Source: JAJPKK01 sp963807015
Lineage (GTDB): Bacteria; Pseudomonadota; Alphaproteobacteria; Rhizobiales; Xanthobacteraceae
Direction: 5' to 3'
DNA length: 64,000 bases
NCBI GenBank assembly: GCA_963807015.1
Contig: CAWEAS010000013.1
Coordinates: 186,001 to 250,000 of the forward strand
Position 1 is the first letter of the stretch. Every line of letters begins with the position of its first letter. Under the pieces are notes generated by a model. It worked only from the letters and a program-made list of their open reading frames with translations, searched no databases and was not told the origin of the DNA. Made by a program: the position numbers and the translations under genes. Positions 34,655-43,763 of the stretch are shown one piece after another.

Positions 34655-34855
34655 GTGATGGAGGAGTTGCAGAAGCGAGGCAAATTTGCCGGCGACATTG
34701 TCAACGTCGTGGGCGCTCCGGTTTCGATCGTCGTGCGCGCCGGAGCGCCGAAGCCCGGCAGCAAATCAGCGGAAGCGGTGAAGGCGCTCATCAAATTCCT
34801 CACCGGCCCCGAAGCAGCGCCTCGCCTCAAGGCCAATGGATTTGAACCGGGGTAG
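34655..34855 (+). pseudogene. C-terminal remnant of a ModA-like solute-binding protein
   Basis: 66-codon frame reading MEELQKRGKFAGDIVNVVGA, then VSIVVRAGAPKPGSKSAEAV, and ending FLTGPEAAPRLKANGFEPG. This is the C-terminal lobe pattern of periplasmic molybdate-type binding proteins (the IKFLTGPEAA end is typical). No N-terminus or signal peptide precedes it, so it is a truncated relic. It resembles but is not a copy of the intact protein at 21077-21838. Confidence 0.6.
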
Positions 34856-34949
34856 GTACCGCGAGGCGCGTCGGCAGTGCGCCTCTTCACGACGCGTCGA
34901 GCAGCAACGCGGAGAGCAGCAACCCGCAGAACAAGATGTCGGCGCCGTC

Positions 34950-35366
34950 CTACTGCGGCGCTGGCGAAGCGGAGACGGCGTGCCGTTTCGGTGGCGGCTT
35001 TTTCGCCGGCGGCGTCAGAGGCTGGAGCGTGGCGACCAGTGGGGCCGGCGTGAACACCGGCGCTGCCGGCGTCACGTAACTGCCGCCCTCCATCACCGAG
35101 TGAACCGTCAGCGTTTGCGGCTCGTATCCGGCGAGTGAAAAGGTCACGGTGAAGTCGTTGGGAGACCCGATCTGCATCGTGCAGGGGGTGTGGCAGGTTC
35201 CGCCGAGCGACGTCCGCGCTTCCGCGCCCCCAGGATTCGATTCGATCAATAGCAGCGTGGTCGTCGGCTTCGGCTTTAAAGCCTCCATCGAGGTGCAGGC
35301 CGCGAGCGCAAGGCCGCAGATCGCGACGGCAACGGTTCGATTAGTGACTACGGACACAGCACCCAT
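34950..35366 (-). CDS. PEGA-domain lipoprotein
   Basis: 138 residues. Lipoprotein signal with lipobox LAAC (Cys near residue 24). The PEGA-type sandwich follows: LLLIESNPGGAEARTSLGGT, a CHTPCTMQIG pair of cysteines, then VTFSLAGYEPQTLTVHS. A Pro/Lys-rich tail ends the protein. PEGA domains are surface or periplasmic carbohydrate- or peptidoglycan-associated modules; the function here is unknown. The ATG at 35366 gives a good n-region; no strong RBS was seen. Confidence 0.82.
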   Translation of the reverse strand: MGAVSVVTNRTVAVAICGLALAACTSMEALKPKPTTTLLLIESNPGGAEARTSLGGTCHTPCTMQIGSPNDFTVTFSLAGYEPQTLTVHSVMEGGSYVTPAAPVFTPAPLVATLQPLTPPAKKPPPKRHAVSASPAPQ

Positions 35367-35519
35367 TTCGTGGGTCCCGCTGTTCGGTTGGCATGATGTC
35401 CCGCGTGAAACGCGTGAATCTCTAATCTGAATCTGAATCGACGCAAGCGCAACCGGTAGGCGCGCTCGTTTCCACAGCAGGATGTCTGCGGAACGGATAG
35501 GCCATTTCGTAGCGTCCGA

Positions 35520-36509
35520 TCATGCGGGCGGCGGCAGCCGGTGCACGCTCGTAACCTCAAGATCCTCCTCTGTGCGAATCCGGGCAATGGCGGGTGCGAT
35601 TGCCTCGATCGCGACGGCCATGTGATGCCCGCTGGCGTGCACCATGGTCGTTTCGTCGCGCACGATGGCGACGTGGCCCTTCCAGAAGATGAGATCGCCG
35701 CGCCGTAGCTGCGCAAGGTCGCCTGGGTTCGCGAGCGCGCTGCCCAGCGCCCGTTCCTGCATGTCGCTGTCGCGCGGACACTTCACGCCGCAGGCGGTGA
35801 GCGCAAGCTGCACCAGTCCCGAGCAGTCGAGACCGTCGCTGGTCTTTCCGCCCCACAGATACGGCGCGCCCAAGAATCGCTCCGCCACCGCGACGAAGTC
35901 GGTTTCCATGGTCGCGAGCGGCGCGACATGAACAAGAGGCACGTGACCGCCGGCAGGGGTGATCGCAAACGGCCCCTCCATGCGTGCGATGGCAAGCTCG
36001 CTGCCGAACGGCAGCGTCTCGAGCGGCGGAAGTTTGATCGAGGGGCCCGGGAAAACGAGCGTGCGGAGCGCCGTCACCTTATGGGTCGTGGCGGGTCCGG
36101 GAGGGCCGAGCGCACTCGCGGGCAGGAACCCGACATAGCCGTCGGCGGCGAGCTGACCCCACGCCCAGCCGTCTTCGCTGACGTCGTAGATCGTCACCCG
36201 CTCGCCCTTGAGCGCTTCGGTCAGCAGTTCCGCCGCGGCCGAAGGCGAGCGGCGCACCGGCGCTTGCGGGGCTACGATCTCGTAGGCCTTTCCTTCGACG
36301 AAACGCTCCGCGTCGACAGTGCCGGCGAGATGCTTTGCCGCGAGGTCGCGGCGCGCCGGTGTCAGCCGCGGGTCGAATTTTGTCGATCGCGCCGGACCAT
36401 CGCCACCCGATGGGGCCGCCGGTTGCTGCGCGCGCGCCGCAAGCGGCCAGGCGACCGCGCTGCCCAGAAGCGCCACGAACTCGCGTCGTTTCATCCAATC
36501 GAACTGCAT
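35520..36509 (-). CDS. NlpC/P60 cell-wall hydrolase with a Tat-like signal peptide
   Basis: 329 residues. The C-terminal NlpC/P60 domain, a cysteine endopeptidase for peptidoglycan peptides, has the Cys in TSDGLDCSGLVQLAL, a core histidine in FWKGHVAIV and a following VHASGHHM. Two SH3-like domains (about residues 70-185) precede it (QAPVRRSPSAAAELLTEALK; GWAWGQLAADGYVGFLPAS). The N-terminus MQFDWMKRREFVALLGSAVA plus WPLAARAQQ is the twin-arginine signal usually found on ABC-type binding proteins of this order. In homologues the hydrolase starts near DPRLTPARRDLAA with no signal. The chimeric N-terminus therefore predicts export of an otherwise cytoplasmic-looking enzyme. Confidence 0.88.
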   Translation of the reverse strand: MQFDWMKRREFVALLGSAVAWPLAARAQQPAAPSGGDGPARSTKFDPRLTPARRDLAAKHLAGTVDAERFVEGKAYEIVAPQAPVRRSPSAAAELLTEALKGERVTIYDVSEDGWAWGQLAADGYVGFLPASALGPPGPATTHKVTALRTLVFPGPSIKLPPLETLPFGSELAIARMEGPFAITPAGGHVPLVHVAPLATMETDFVAVAERFLGAPYLWGGKTSDGLDCSGLVQLALTACGVKCPRDSDMQERALGSALANPGDLAQLRRGDLIFWKGHVAIVRDETTMVHASGHHMAVAIEAIAPAIARIRTEEDLEVTSVHRLPPPA

Positions 36510-36638
36510 CCGATCACCGCTCGGGCGACTCTAAGCTCCGACGTTTTCGCTCCCATTCTCCAACGCATGCCAGTCGCCCGGTCAAGCCGGGTGACTGCAA
36601 AAATGGGCCGCGAAGGCGGACCGCCGCGACGTCGCCGG

Positions 36639-38615
36639 TTACCCTGTCCCGCGCGCCGGACGGCGCCGCTCGTGGAACCACGAACGGTATTGCGTCATCT
36701 TCGAGCGCTGCGCCGATGGTGCATGGCGCTTGCAGGTCGACGCCTCAGGGCTCCGCTCGGGCGCGCCCCACCGCAGTTCGACGCAATCGTTGACATTGTA
36801 AGCCATCTCGATATCGACCATGCGGTCGATGACGTCTTTCAGCGTGAGCGTCCACGGCGAGCCATCGCTGCGCGGATACGAGAACTTGCGCTCAGCAAGC
36901 TCCGACGCCAGGATGCCATCCAGTTCCGCCTTGACGTCGGCGACGCTCTTGCCCGCGGGCATGGCATAGCGCTCAGGGCGCCGTGCGACGCGCTCCGGGA
37001 ACCGATGCACCACGTCGATCGCGATCAGCAGACGCAGATCGCGCGATGGCGTCGCGAAATCTTCCCACGCGCCCGTGGTCTCGAAGATCGCCGCACCATC
37101 CGGCATTTCGGCATCGCCGCGCGCGCTGTTCTGATACTTGCGGCCGTTCTCGACCGAGGTGACGCGCGCCTTCACCTGTTCGTCAAGCGACGCGATCGCC
37201 TCTCGCATCGCGCGCGCGGGATCGAGCGGCGACGGCGACATCACGTCGTCCATGCGATCGTAGAAGTCATCGATCGACATCTGCGCCTGGTCGAGCGAAA
37301 AATTGCCGTACTGCGGATTCTTCGCGATTTCGGCGTTGGTCAGGCGATGCAGGTTGCCGTTCTTCTCCCGCACGATCGGCCGGAACCGCTTAAAGCCGGG
37401 GCCGCCGAGTGCCGGATCCTGCGCGAACAGGAAGTTGCCGCGCCAGAAGCGTTTGCGCGCGACGGTGCCGTCCGGCTGGGCGTCCACGGCAAAAAGGATG
37501 CCCGCCGTGTCGCCGGTCTGCGCGATGCGCTTGGCGAGCACCAGCACGTGTCCGTACGGATCGGCGAACAAGGTGCCCGGGCGCAGCGCGTCCTCGTTGA
37601 GCGCCACCGGATAATAATCAGTGTTGTCGTCGTTGAGCCGCGTGCGCGCCGAACCGGAATGGACGCCGTCGGCGACGACCGGCAGGTAACGGGCGAACCC
37701 CGGCACGAGCCCCTGCGGCTTCGGCGGTCCCGGCACCGGCTTCATGGCAACCGGCGTGGCCGGATGCGGCACCTGCTGGCCGAACATGTCGAGCACGCCG
37801 TGCGCCGCGGTCTTCGGCTCGGGCGGCGGACGCTCCTCGACGCGCTGGATGTTGAACCATTCGAAGCACTTCGGCGGCTCGCCGCCGTCGCCGCGCGTGC
37901 ACTTCGAGTAGCCGAAGGGCAGCCCCATCTTGAACGCGAAATAGGCGCGCAAGAAGTACGGCAGATCGGCGCAATCCGGACGGATGGTGATGTTCGACTT
38001 GTCTTCGTTGAGACCGAGATGGTTGTAGAGCGCATTGCGCGATTGATCGCGCAGCACTTCGTGGAGTGCCTTCCACGACAGCGTATCTTCGACCGGCGCG
38101 TCGAAGAGCTTCTCGATCCATGCGGAATAGAGATTTTCCGTCGCCCGGTTCCAGGTGTTGCGCACCGGCCAGAGCGTGCCGTCGGCGGTGCCCGGCCGCG
38201 GCGGCTGCTTGGCAGCGACGGTGATCTCACGGGACAGCGTGCCGCACTCGCTCGGGCTGCCGTCGCGCACCAGCGTGGCGTGCCACGAGCCCGGCGCCGG
38301 CAAGTCCACCTCGGCATACCAGAAATACGGCGGGCCCCCGTGCCGCTCTTTCGACGTGACCGCGACGGTACCGTCGGGCGCGATCAGCGAGAACTCGCCA
38401 TCGAGCGGTTTCTCCGCGGTGAAGAAGACGTGCAGCGGCGCGCCCTTCCACGGCGAGATCGGAGAGGCGAGGACCGCGAGTTCGGCCGCCTCCTCGCATG
38501 CGTTGAGAGGAGCTTCGGCCCGCGAATCCACGACCGGGCCAAGCAAAACGGAAAAGGCACCTGCGGTCAGCACCAAAGCCGACGCAGCCGCAAGAAGCTG
38601 GCGAGCACGTGTCAA
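36639..38615 (-). CDS. Large exported protein of unknown function, possibly papain/transglutaminase-like
   Basis: 658 residues from a TTG at 38615 that follows GGGAGGGGGA; an upstream ATG at 38678 has no such site. A signal anchor, TRARQLLAAASALVLTAGAF, is followed by an N-terminal beta domain (PLHVFFTAEKPLDGEFSLIA). A conserved-looking PDCADLPYFLRAYFAFKMGL and, about 145 residues later, FADPYGHVLVLAKRI could be the Cys and His of a papain-like or transglutaminase-like core; this is my inference. I do not recognise the family by name. It lies downstream of nothing obvious and 129 bases before the NlpC/P60 gene on the same strand, so the two may be co-transcribed, both extracytoplasmic. Confidence 0.8.
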   Translation of the reverse strand: MTRARQLLAAASALVLTAGAFSVLLGPVVDSRAEAPLNACEEAAELAVLASPISPWKGAPLHVFFTAEKPLDGEFSLIAPDGTVAVTSKERHGGPPYFWYAEVDLPAPGSWHATLVRDGSPSECGTLSREITVAAKQPPRPGTADGTLWPVRNTWNRATENLYSAWIEKLFDAPVEDTLSWKALHEVLRDQSRNALYNHLGLNEDKSNITIRPDCADLPYFLRAYFAFKMGLPFGYSKCTRGDGGEPPKCFEWFNIQRVEERPPPEPKTAAHGVLDMFGQQVPHPATPVAMKPVPGPPKPQGLVPGFARYLPVVADGVHSGSARTRLNDDNTDYYPVALNEDALRPGTLFADPYGHVLVLAKRIAQTGDTAGILFAVDAQPDGTVARKRFWRGNFLFAQDPALGGPGFKRFRPIVREKNGNLHRLTNAEIAKNPQYGNFSLDQAQMSIDDFYDRMDDVMSPSPLDPARAMREAIASLDEQVKARVTSVENGRKYQNSARGDAEMPDGAAIFETTGAWEDFATPSRDLRLLIAIDVVHRFPERVARRPERYAMPAGKSVADVKAELDGILASELAERKFSYPRSDGSPWTLTLKDVIDRMVDIEMAYNVNDCVELRWGAPERSPEASTCKRHAPSAQRSKMTQYRSWFHERRRPARGTG

Positions 38616-38941
38616 TGGAGTCCCCCTCCCATCCACAATTCTCGCGGACAGCTTTGGCTGAATCAAGGCAATCTCCACGGAATTCGCAGGCGGACTGCAA
38701 AGGTAACATCATCAGTCAGCCGGCGCACGCGAGGAAAAAGCGGCTTTGCTTACACGCACTTAACCACTTTGTGCTCCACGCATCCGCCTCCTACGCGCGG
38801 GCGCTTGGTCAGCCAGCCGACCATCGTGCGATATTGCAATCCCACTGCGCCCGAAGGACTGCGCGCCAACGACTGAGATGGGCGAGTCGTCCAAAGCTGA
38901 TACTCTGTTTGACCCGATGGCGCCGGCATGGGTGATTAGCC

Positions 38942-39781
38942 GTGAGATTGGTCCTACGCTATTTCCGACGTCTGATCGTCCTGGGGCTCGGCGTTTTCAC
39001 TGTCTGGCTGATCGTCTCCGTCTTTGATTTCGCGGATCAAAGGCTGCCGTGGATTGTGGCTTTGAGCCTCACATACGGCGCGGCGGCATACATCATTCTC
39101 CCGCGCGCCGTTCGCATGGGGCTGAAAATCCTCCAGCGCAAACGCGTTCCGTCCTACACGATCACCGGCGACGGATTGCCGGGTGACCCCGTCAATCTTG
39201 CATTGATCGGCACGCTGCAACAGCTTCGCGGCGCCTTCGCCAAGGCCGGCTGGTCGCAGGCTGATCGGCTCAATCTGGCAAGCTCGTGGCGCATGGCCCG
39301 CGCGTTCGTGCTGAAATCGCCTTATCCGACGGCGCCGTTCAGCACTTTGTATCTTTTCGGACGCGGCCAGGACATCGGTTTTCAGAAGCCCATCGATGAC
39401 AGCCCGCGCAAGCGCCACCACATTCGGTTCTGGGCATTGAGCAGTGCGCACGTCGAAACGCTGGGAACTGCGAACTTCTGGCTCAACAAGGATCGCCCCC
39501 CGGATGAAGAACACGTTCTTTGGGTCGGCGCCGGGACGATGGATACCGGTCTTTCGCTAACGCGAATGACGTTCCAGATCACTCACGCCACCAATTCCGA
39601 TACGAATATCGAACGCGATTATATCGTCGGCGAATTGAAGACCCATCAAGTCATCGAGGACGTGAGAGCCTATCAATCCGGCGACCAGCTGGGTGCGGCG
39701 CCCGTCAACCACTACGTCACGGATGGGGAAGTGACGGTCGCCAGCCTCGTAAAATGGCTGCTGCACTCGGCGAGTCGATGA
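38942..39781 (+). CDS. LssY C-terminal domain membrane protein
   Basis: 279 residues from a GTG start. Two N-terminal membrane segments (about 10-30 and 38-58) precede an LssY-C domain: GDPVNLALIGTLQQLRGAFA, AGWSQADRLN, RKRHHIRFW and GTMDTGLSLTRMTFQITHAT are its landmarks. The domain is named after a Legionella protein and its biochemical role is unknown. Alone in its transcription unit and convergent with the NHL-repeat gene across a long inverted repeat. Confidence 0.85.
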   Translation: MRLVLRYFRRLIVLGLGVFTVWLIVSVFDFADQRLPWIVALSLTYGAAAYIILPRAVRMGLKILQRKRVPSYTITGDGLPGDPVNLALIGTLQQLRGAFAKAGWSQADRLNLASSWRMARAFVLKSPYPTAPFSTLYLFGRGQDIGFQKPIDDSPRKRHHIRFWALSSAHVETLGTANFWLNKDRPPDEEHVLWVGAGTMDTGLSLTRMTFQITHATNSDTNIERDYIVGELKTHQVIEDVRAYQSGDQLGAAPVNHYVTDGEVTVASLVKWLLHSASR

Positions 39782-39805
39782 ATTGGGAAGGTGTCGGCCT
39801 GTGGC

Positions 39806-39975
39806 GTAGCCCGGATGGAGCGCCGGCTTGCCGGCGCGTAATCCGGGGCGGCGTCTCCTAATCCGGCGGCGTCTCCTAATCCGGCGACGCGGCCTAATCC
39901 GCGGGCGGCGTATGCGATTGTTGAAGTGCTGGCCCCGGATTACGCGCCGGCAAGCCGGCGCTTCATCCGGGCTAC
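39806..39975. repeat. 43-nt inverted repeat with an 84-nt loop
   Basis: Arms at 39806-39848 and 39933-39975 are reverse complements with one mismatch. Each arm is itself partly palindromic (GCGCCGGCTTGCCGGCGC-like core). The loop carries two exact copies of GGCGTCTCCTAATCC plus a degenerate third. Repeats beginning GTAGCCCGGAT are common intergenic elements in Bradyrhizobium-like genomes. Lying between two convergent genes, it probably acts as a bidirectional terminator or RNA-stabilising hairpin. Confidence 0.85.
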
Positions 39976-39985
39976 CACTTAAGGA

Positions 39986-41083
39986 CTATTTCATCGGCGC
40001 CCATTTCTGAACGCGTTTCCCGGTGTCGACTTCGCCGGTGTAGAAGTTGCCGCGCGAGTCGAACGCGCCGACATGCACCCAGTGGAATGCGCCGGCATCG
40101 CGCCCGGGGTGTCCGAACGTCGCGATGATTGCGCCGTCGCTGGCGCGGACGGTTTTCAGCTCATTGTTGGTGCCGTCGATCAGCACGAAATAATTCTGGT
40201 CCGGGTCGAGCGGAGAAAACGCAACGCCCCACGACGAGCCGGAGCCGAGCGTCTTGGCATCGAACACGGACTGCCGCACGAAGCTGCCATCCTTGTGGAA
40301 GATCTGCACCCGATTGTTCCTGCGGTCGCAGACGTAGACGAGACCATCCTTGGCGAGCGTCACGCAATGCACCGGATTGGCGAATTGCGGCGAGTCCGGA
40401 TTGGGACCCGTCACGGTGTCGTCGGTCGGCGGTTTGCCGTAGGCGCCCCAGATGCGCTTAATCGCGCCGGTCTCGGTGTCGAACACCGCGACGCGGTGAT
40501 TGCCGTAGCCGTCCGCCACATACATCTCGTTCGCCGGCGCATCGAGCGCGAGCGCGGCGGCCTGGCCGAACTGGGTCAAATCCTTGCTGCTCGTCAGCGG
40601 GCTACGTTTGCCGATCTGCTTCACGAACTTGCCGTCGGTGGTGAATTTCAACACCATGCCGTCGTCCTTGCCGCTGCCGGTGAGCCAGACGAAGCCCTTG
40701 TTGTCGACGAGGATGCCGTGCTCGACCGCCGGCCAGTCGTAACCCAGATTTTCGCCCGGCCCGCCCCACGCCTTGACCACGTCGCCGGCGGAATTGAAGA
40801 CCAGCACCGACGGCGCCGGCACGCAGCATTTCGACCGCGGCGGCGTAAGGGCCGCGCCCTTCTCGTCCTCGGTCAGCGAGCGCGGACGCTGGAACACCCA
40901 GATGTTGTCCTGCGCGTCGACCGCCATGCCGCCGACCTGGCCAAGAATCCAATTGTTGGGCAGCGGCTTCGGCCACGACGCATCGACTTTGAAGGCGAGG
41001 CTTTCGGCATGTGACGACGACAGCGCCGCAAGCGATGCACTGCACGCGACAACCGCCCACACCCAGGCGCGTTTGATTTTCAT
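39986..41083 (-). CDS. Exported NHL-repeat six-bladed propeller protein
   Basis: 365 residues. The signal peptide ends SSSHAES. Repeated NHL/6-bladed-propeller motifs include GQVGGMAVDAQDNIWVFQRP, AALALDAPANEMYVADGYGN, HCVTLAKDGLVYVCDRRNNR and FDSRGNFYTGEVDTGKRVQ. Related proteins are periplasmic and are named as peptidyl-alpha-hydroxyglycine lyase-like, but the enzyme activity is not supported for this branch. A lone SKCCVPAPS segment has vicinal Cys. The ATG at 41083 follows GGAGG. Monocistronic. Confidence 0.85.
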   Translation of the reverse strand: MKIKRAWVWAVVACSASLAALSSSHAESLAFKVDASWPKPLPNNWILGQVGGMAVDAQDNIWVFQRPRSLTEDEKGAALTPPRSKCCVPAPSVLVFNSAGDVVKAWGGPGENLGYDWPAVEHGILVDNKGFVWLTGSGKDDGMVLKFTTDGKFVKQIGKRSPLTSSKDLTQFGQAAALALDAPANEMYVADGYGNHRVAVFDTETGAIKRIWGAYGKPPTDDTVTGPNPDSPQFANPVHCVTLAKDGLVYVCDRRNNRVQIFHKDGSFVRQSVFDAKTLGSGSSWGVAFSPLDPDQNYFVLIDGTNNELKTVRASDGAIIATFGHPGRDAGAFHWVHVGAFDSRGNFYTGEVDTGKRVQKWAPMK

Positions 41084-41498
41084 TTCGGCTTCCTCCCGAT
41101 CGTCTCTCAACGCCGTAATTTCGGCATTCACGGATGAACATCGACCTTGGGCAAATGGTAACGACTTTTCAGATGGCCCGGAAGTCTCCCAGCCCGATCG
41201 CGCTGCCATGAGGATGCCCGCGACAAGCGTTCGACAAGCGCGGGCATGACGACTGGGAGCTGTTCTTTTAGACTGAGTTGCGCGACCGGTGCGCGGACCG
41301 CGATTGGCTCGATGATGGACGGCGGACGCCGGACCGTCATGCGTGGGGTCCCCGTAAGGATCGGATAAGAATAAAGGGCGATATTACGCCCTGCTGGCAG
41401 CGAAGCGAGCGTGCGTCTCCTGCGGAGCGACCGTCATCGAACGGACGCAAACTCCGGTAGCGCACTGATGCACAGCATCACTTCGAGAGGGACGTGGC
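41084..41498. other. Intergenic region, no gene seen
   Basis: Upstream of the ThDP enzyme (plus) and the NHL protein (minus), so both promoters should be here. Small open frames have no RBS or coding bias. No clear operator or riboswitch was recognised. Confidence 0.5.
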
Positions 41499-43211
41499 AT
41501 GGCGGCGGGCACTGACTTCATCCTCGACGCGTTGGTGCGCGAGGGGATCAATCATTTGTTCATGGTCCCGGGCGGCCTGATCGATCCGTTCCTGCCGGCG
41601 CTCGCGCGCCATCCCGAGCTGACGCCGATCGTCGCCGCGCACGAAGGGGCCGCGGCTTACATGGCCGACGGCTATGCCCGTGCGAGCGGGCGCTTTGGCG
41701 CGGCGATCGGCATCGGCGGACCGGGCCTTTGCAACATGGCGACGGCCGTGGCTGCGGCAAAAACCGACGCTTCGCCCGTTCTGGTCCTGAGCGGCGAAGT
41801 GCCGGTCGAGATGGAGGGCCTTGGCGAATTCCAGGATGCGAGCCAGGCCACGCTCGACGATACCGCGATCATGCGGCCGGTCACCCGGCTCTCCATGACC
41901 GTCGCGAGCGCGAAGAACCTCAATCATTGGCTTCGCCACGGCCTGACGACGATGCTCGCCCAGCCGAGCGGGCCGGTACATCTCTCGATCACGCATGATG
42001 CGATGATGCAGGAGTGCGCGGCGGCCTATGTCCCGGTCTCCAATTATTTCGCGGAGGCGGCGCCGCTCAGCCTGCCCGCAGCGGAGAAGGCGATTGCGCT
42101 GTTAGGCAAGAGCGGGCGCATCGCGATCCTCGCCGGTGCCGGCATCGAGCACGATTCCGCGGCTTCGGAGCTGCGCACCGTGGCGGAGCGCTGGTCGATC
42201 CCCGTCGCGACGACACTGCGCGCCAAAGGGGTGTTTCCCGAGGACCATGCGCTGTCGCTCGGCGTGTTCGGCTATGCCGGAACGCGCCACGCGACGGCGG
42301 CGCTGATCAGCGGCGACCTTGAGGCGCTGCTCATCGTGGGGTCCGGCCTCAATGAACGCGACTCCATGCACTGGACGCTGCGCGACAAATCGAAGGCGCT
42401 CATGATTCACGTCAACACCGACATGGAGGAGATGACGTCCCAGGGCCAACCCGGCCACGTCGTGCTCGGAAGCGGCCGCGCTTTTCTCGAATTGCTGGGC
42501 CGCGTGGACAATGGTCCAGCGACAGCGCTCGCCCAGAGCGCATCCGCCCGCAACACGTGGCTCAAATCGGTGAAGGCGGGGCCGCGGCTTTACGACACCG
42601 AGAATTGTCATCGGACGGCGAAGCCGATCCACCCGGCGGCAGCGGTGACCGCGCTGCGCAAAGCCTTACCGCGCGATGGCATCGTGCTCGTCGATTCCGG
42701 AGCGCATCGGGCCTTCGCCGGACATTACTGGAGCGCCTATGCGTCGCGCACCTATATCTCGGCGACCAATCTCGGCCCGATGGGCTGGGCGATCCCCGCG
42801 GCCGTCGGCGTGCAATGCGCGCAGCCGAATCGCCGCGTCGCGGTGATCACCGGCGACGGTTGCATGCACATGCATGGAATGGATGTGCAGACTGCCGCCC
42901 GTTACCGCCTGCCGATCATTTTCATGGTGCTCAACAACGGCGCGCTGGGCAACGTCTGGCTGCGCGCGCACCAGTACGGTGCGCTGCCCTCGGAGTTGAC
43001 GTCTCTCCCCGACCACGACTGGGCAGGTTTTGCGCGCGCGCTCGGCGCGCGGGGCATGACGGTGGACGATCCCGCCACCCTCGATGATGCCTTCGCAAAG
43101 GCCGTCGCCGCCAACACCACGGTGCTGATCGACGTGAAGGCCGACAAGAACTGTCCGACGCCGGTCTATGACTTCAGCGCCGGCGCGCGGGCGTGGTCCT
43201 ATCACGAGTGA
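41499..43211 (+). CDS. Thiamine-diphosphate-dependent enzyme, acetolactate synthase-like
   Basis: 570 residues, cytoplasmic. Three-domain ThDP fold of the acetohydroxyacid synthase/benzoylformate decarboxylase superfamily. The catalytic Glu is near residue 49 (VAAHEGAAAYMADGYARAS). The central domain has GRIAILAGAGIEHDSAASEL. The cofactor motif starts ITGDGCMHMHGMDVQT and ends MVLNNGALGN. The substrate is not predictable; decarboxylation of a 2-keto acid is the likely chemistry. The partner gene 12 bases downstream is a carboxymuconolactone-decarboxylase-like protein, suggesting an aromatic or keto-acid catabolic pair. Start ATG 41499, after a GAGAGGGACGTGGC tract. Confidence 0.88.
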   Translation: MAAGTDFILDALVREGINHLFMVPGGLIDPFLPALARHPELTPIVAAHEGAAAYMADGYARASGRFGAAIGIGGPGLCNMATAVAAAKTDASPVLVLSGEVPVEMEGLGEFQDASQATLDDTAIMRPVTRLSMTVASAKNLNHWLRHGLTTMLAQPSGPVHLSITHDAMMQECAAAYVPVSNYFAEAAPLSLPAAEKAIALLGKSGRIAILAGAGIEHDSAASELRTVAERWSIPVATTLRAKGVFPEDHALSLGVFGYAGTRHATAALISGDLEALLIVGSGLNERDSMHWTLRDKSKALMIHVNTDMEEMTSQGQPGHVVLGSGRAFLELLGRVDNGPATALAQSASARNTWLKSVKAGPRLYDTENCHRTAKPIHPAAAVTALRKALPRDGIVLVDSGAHRAFAGHYWSAYASRTYISATNLGPMGWAIPAAVGVQCAQPNRRVAVITGDGCMHMHGMDVQTAARYRLPIIFMVLNNGALGNVWLRAHQYGALPSELTSLPDHDWAGFARALGARGMTVDDPATLDDAFAKAVAANTTVLIDVKADKNCPTPVYDFSAGARAWSYHE

Positions 43212-43223
43212 ACGGAGGCGATC

Positions 43224-43763
43224 ATGTCGGCCCTGCCCGATCCGACGGCGACGCTTACGGGCGAAGACCGCGCGATCTACGAGGACATCCTGGCGCGGCG
43301 GCGGGCGAAGGGGGTCGATCATCTCGGGCCCTATATCCCGCTCCTCAACCATCCTCAGCTTGCAAAGCTGATCGAGCAGCTCGGCTACTACTACAAATTT
43401 GAATCGGTGTTGCCGCGCGAGATCTACCAGTTCGTTGTCCTGCTTTCGGCGAAGCGCTCGGGCGTCGCCTTCGAATGGGCCGACCACATCGCATCGGCCC
43501 GCGCCGCCGGCCTGTCCGATGCGCTCATCGACGGCATCGCGGCGGGGGCCGAACAATTTGCCGCGCCGTTCGACATGGTCGATCAGCTGGCCGACTGCGC
43601 CTTTGCCTATCGCTCGATCCCCGCGCCCTTGCAGGACGCCGCTATCGCCAAATTCGGCGTGCCCGGCCTGATCGAGATCGTCACCCTATGCGGATACTAC
43701 GCCCTGATCGGGATGGTGAACTGCTGCTTCGACGTGCCCTTACCGCACCGGCAGGGGCAATGA
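43224..43763 (+). CDS. Carboxymuconolactone decarboxylase-like (AhpD-fold) protein
   Basis: 179 residues. All-helical AhpD/CMD fold. The region YYYKFESVLPREIYQFVVLL, then SAKRSGVAFEWADHIASARA, matches the family core with the characteristic E-W-x-x-H. The AhpD CxxC is absent, so a disulfide-reductase role is unlikely. The ATG at 43224 follows GGAGGCG, 12 bases after the ThDP-enzyme gene, so the two are co-translated in one operon. Exact substrate unknown. Confidence 0.87.
   Translation: MSALPDPTATLTGEDRAIYEDILARRRAKGVDHLGPYIPLLNHPQLAKLIEQLGYYYKFESVLPREIYQFVVLLSAKRSGVAFEWADHIASARAAGLSDALIDGIAAGAEQFAAPFDMVDQLADCAFAYRSIPAPLQDAAIAKFGVPGLIEIVTLCGYYALIGMVNCCFDVPLPHRQGQ

Noticed and set aside
35928..38876. 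Plus-strand open frame of 982 codons
   Set aside because: Antisense to the NlpC/P60 and exported-protein genes; Arg-rich with no domain signal.
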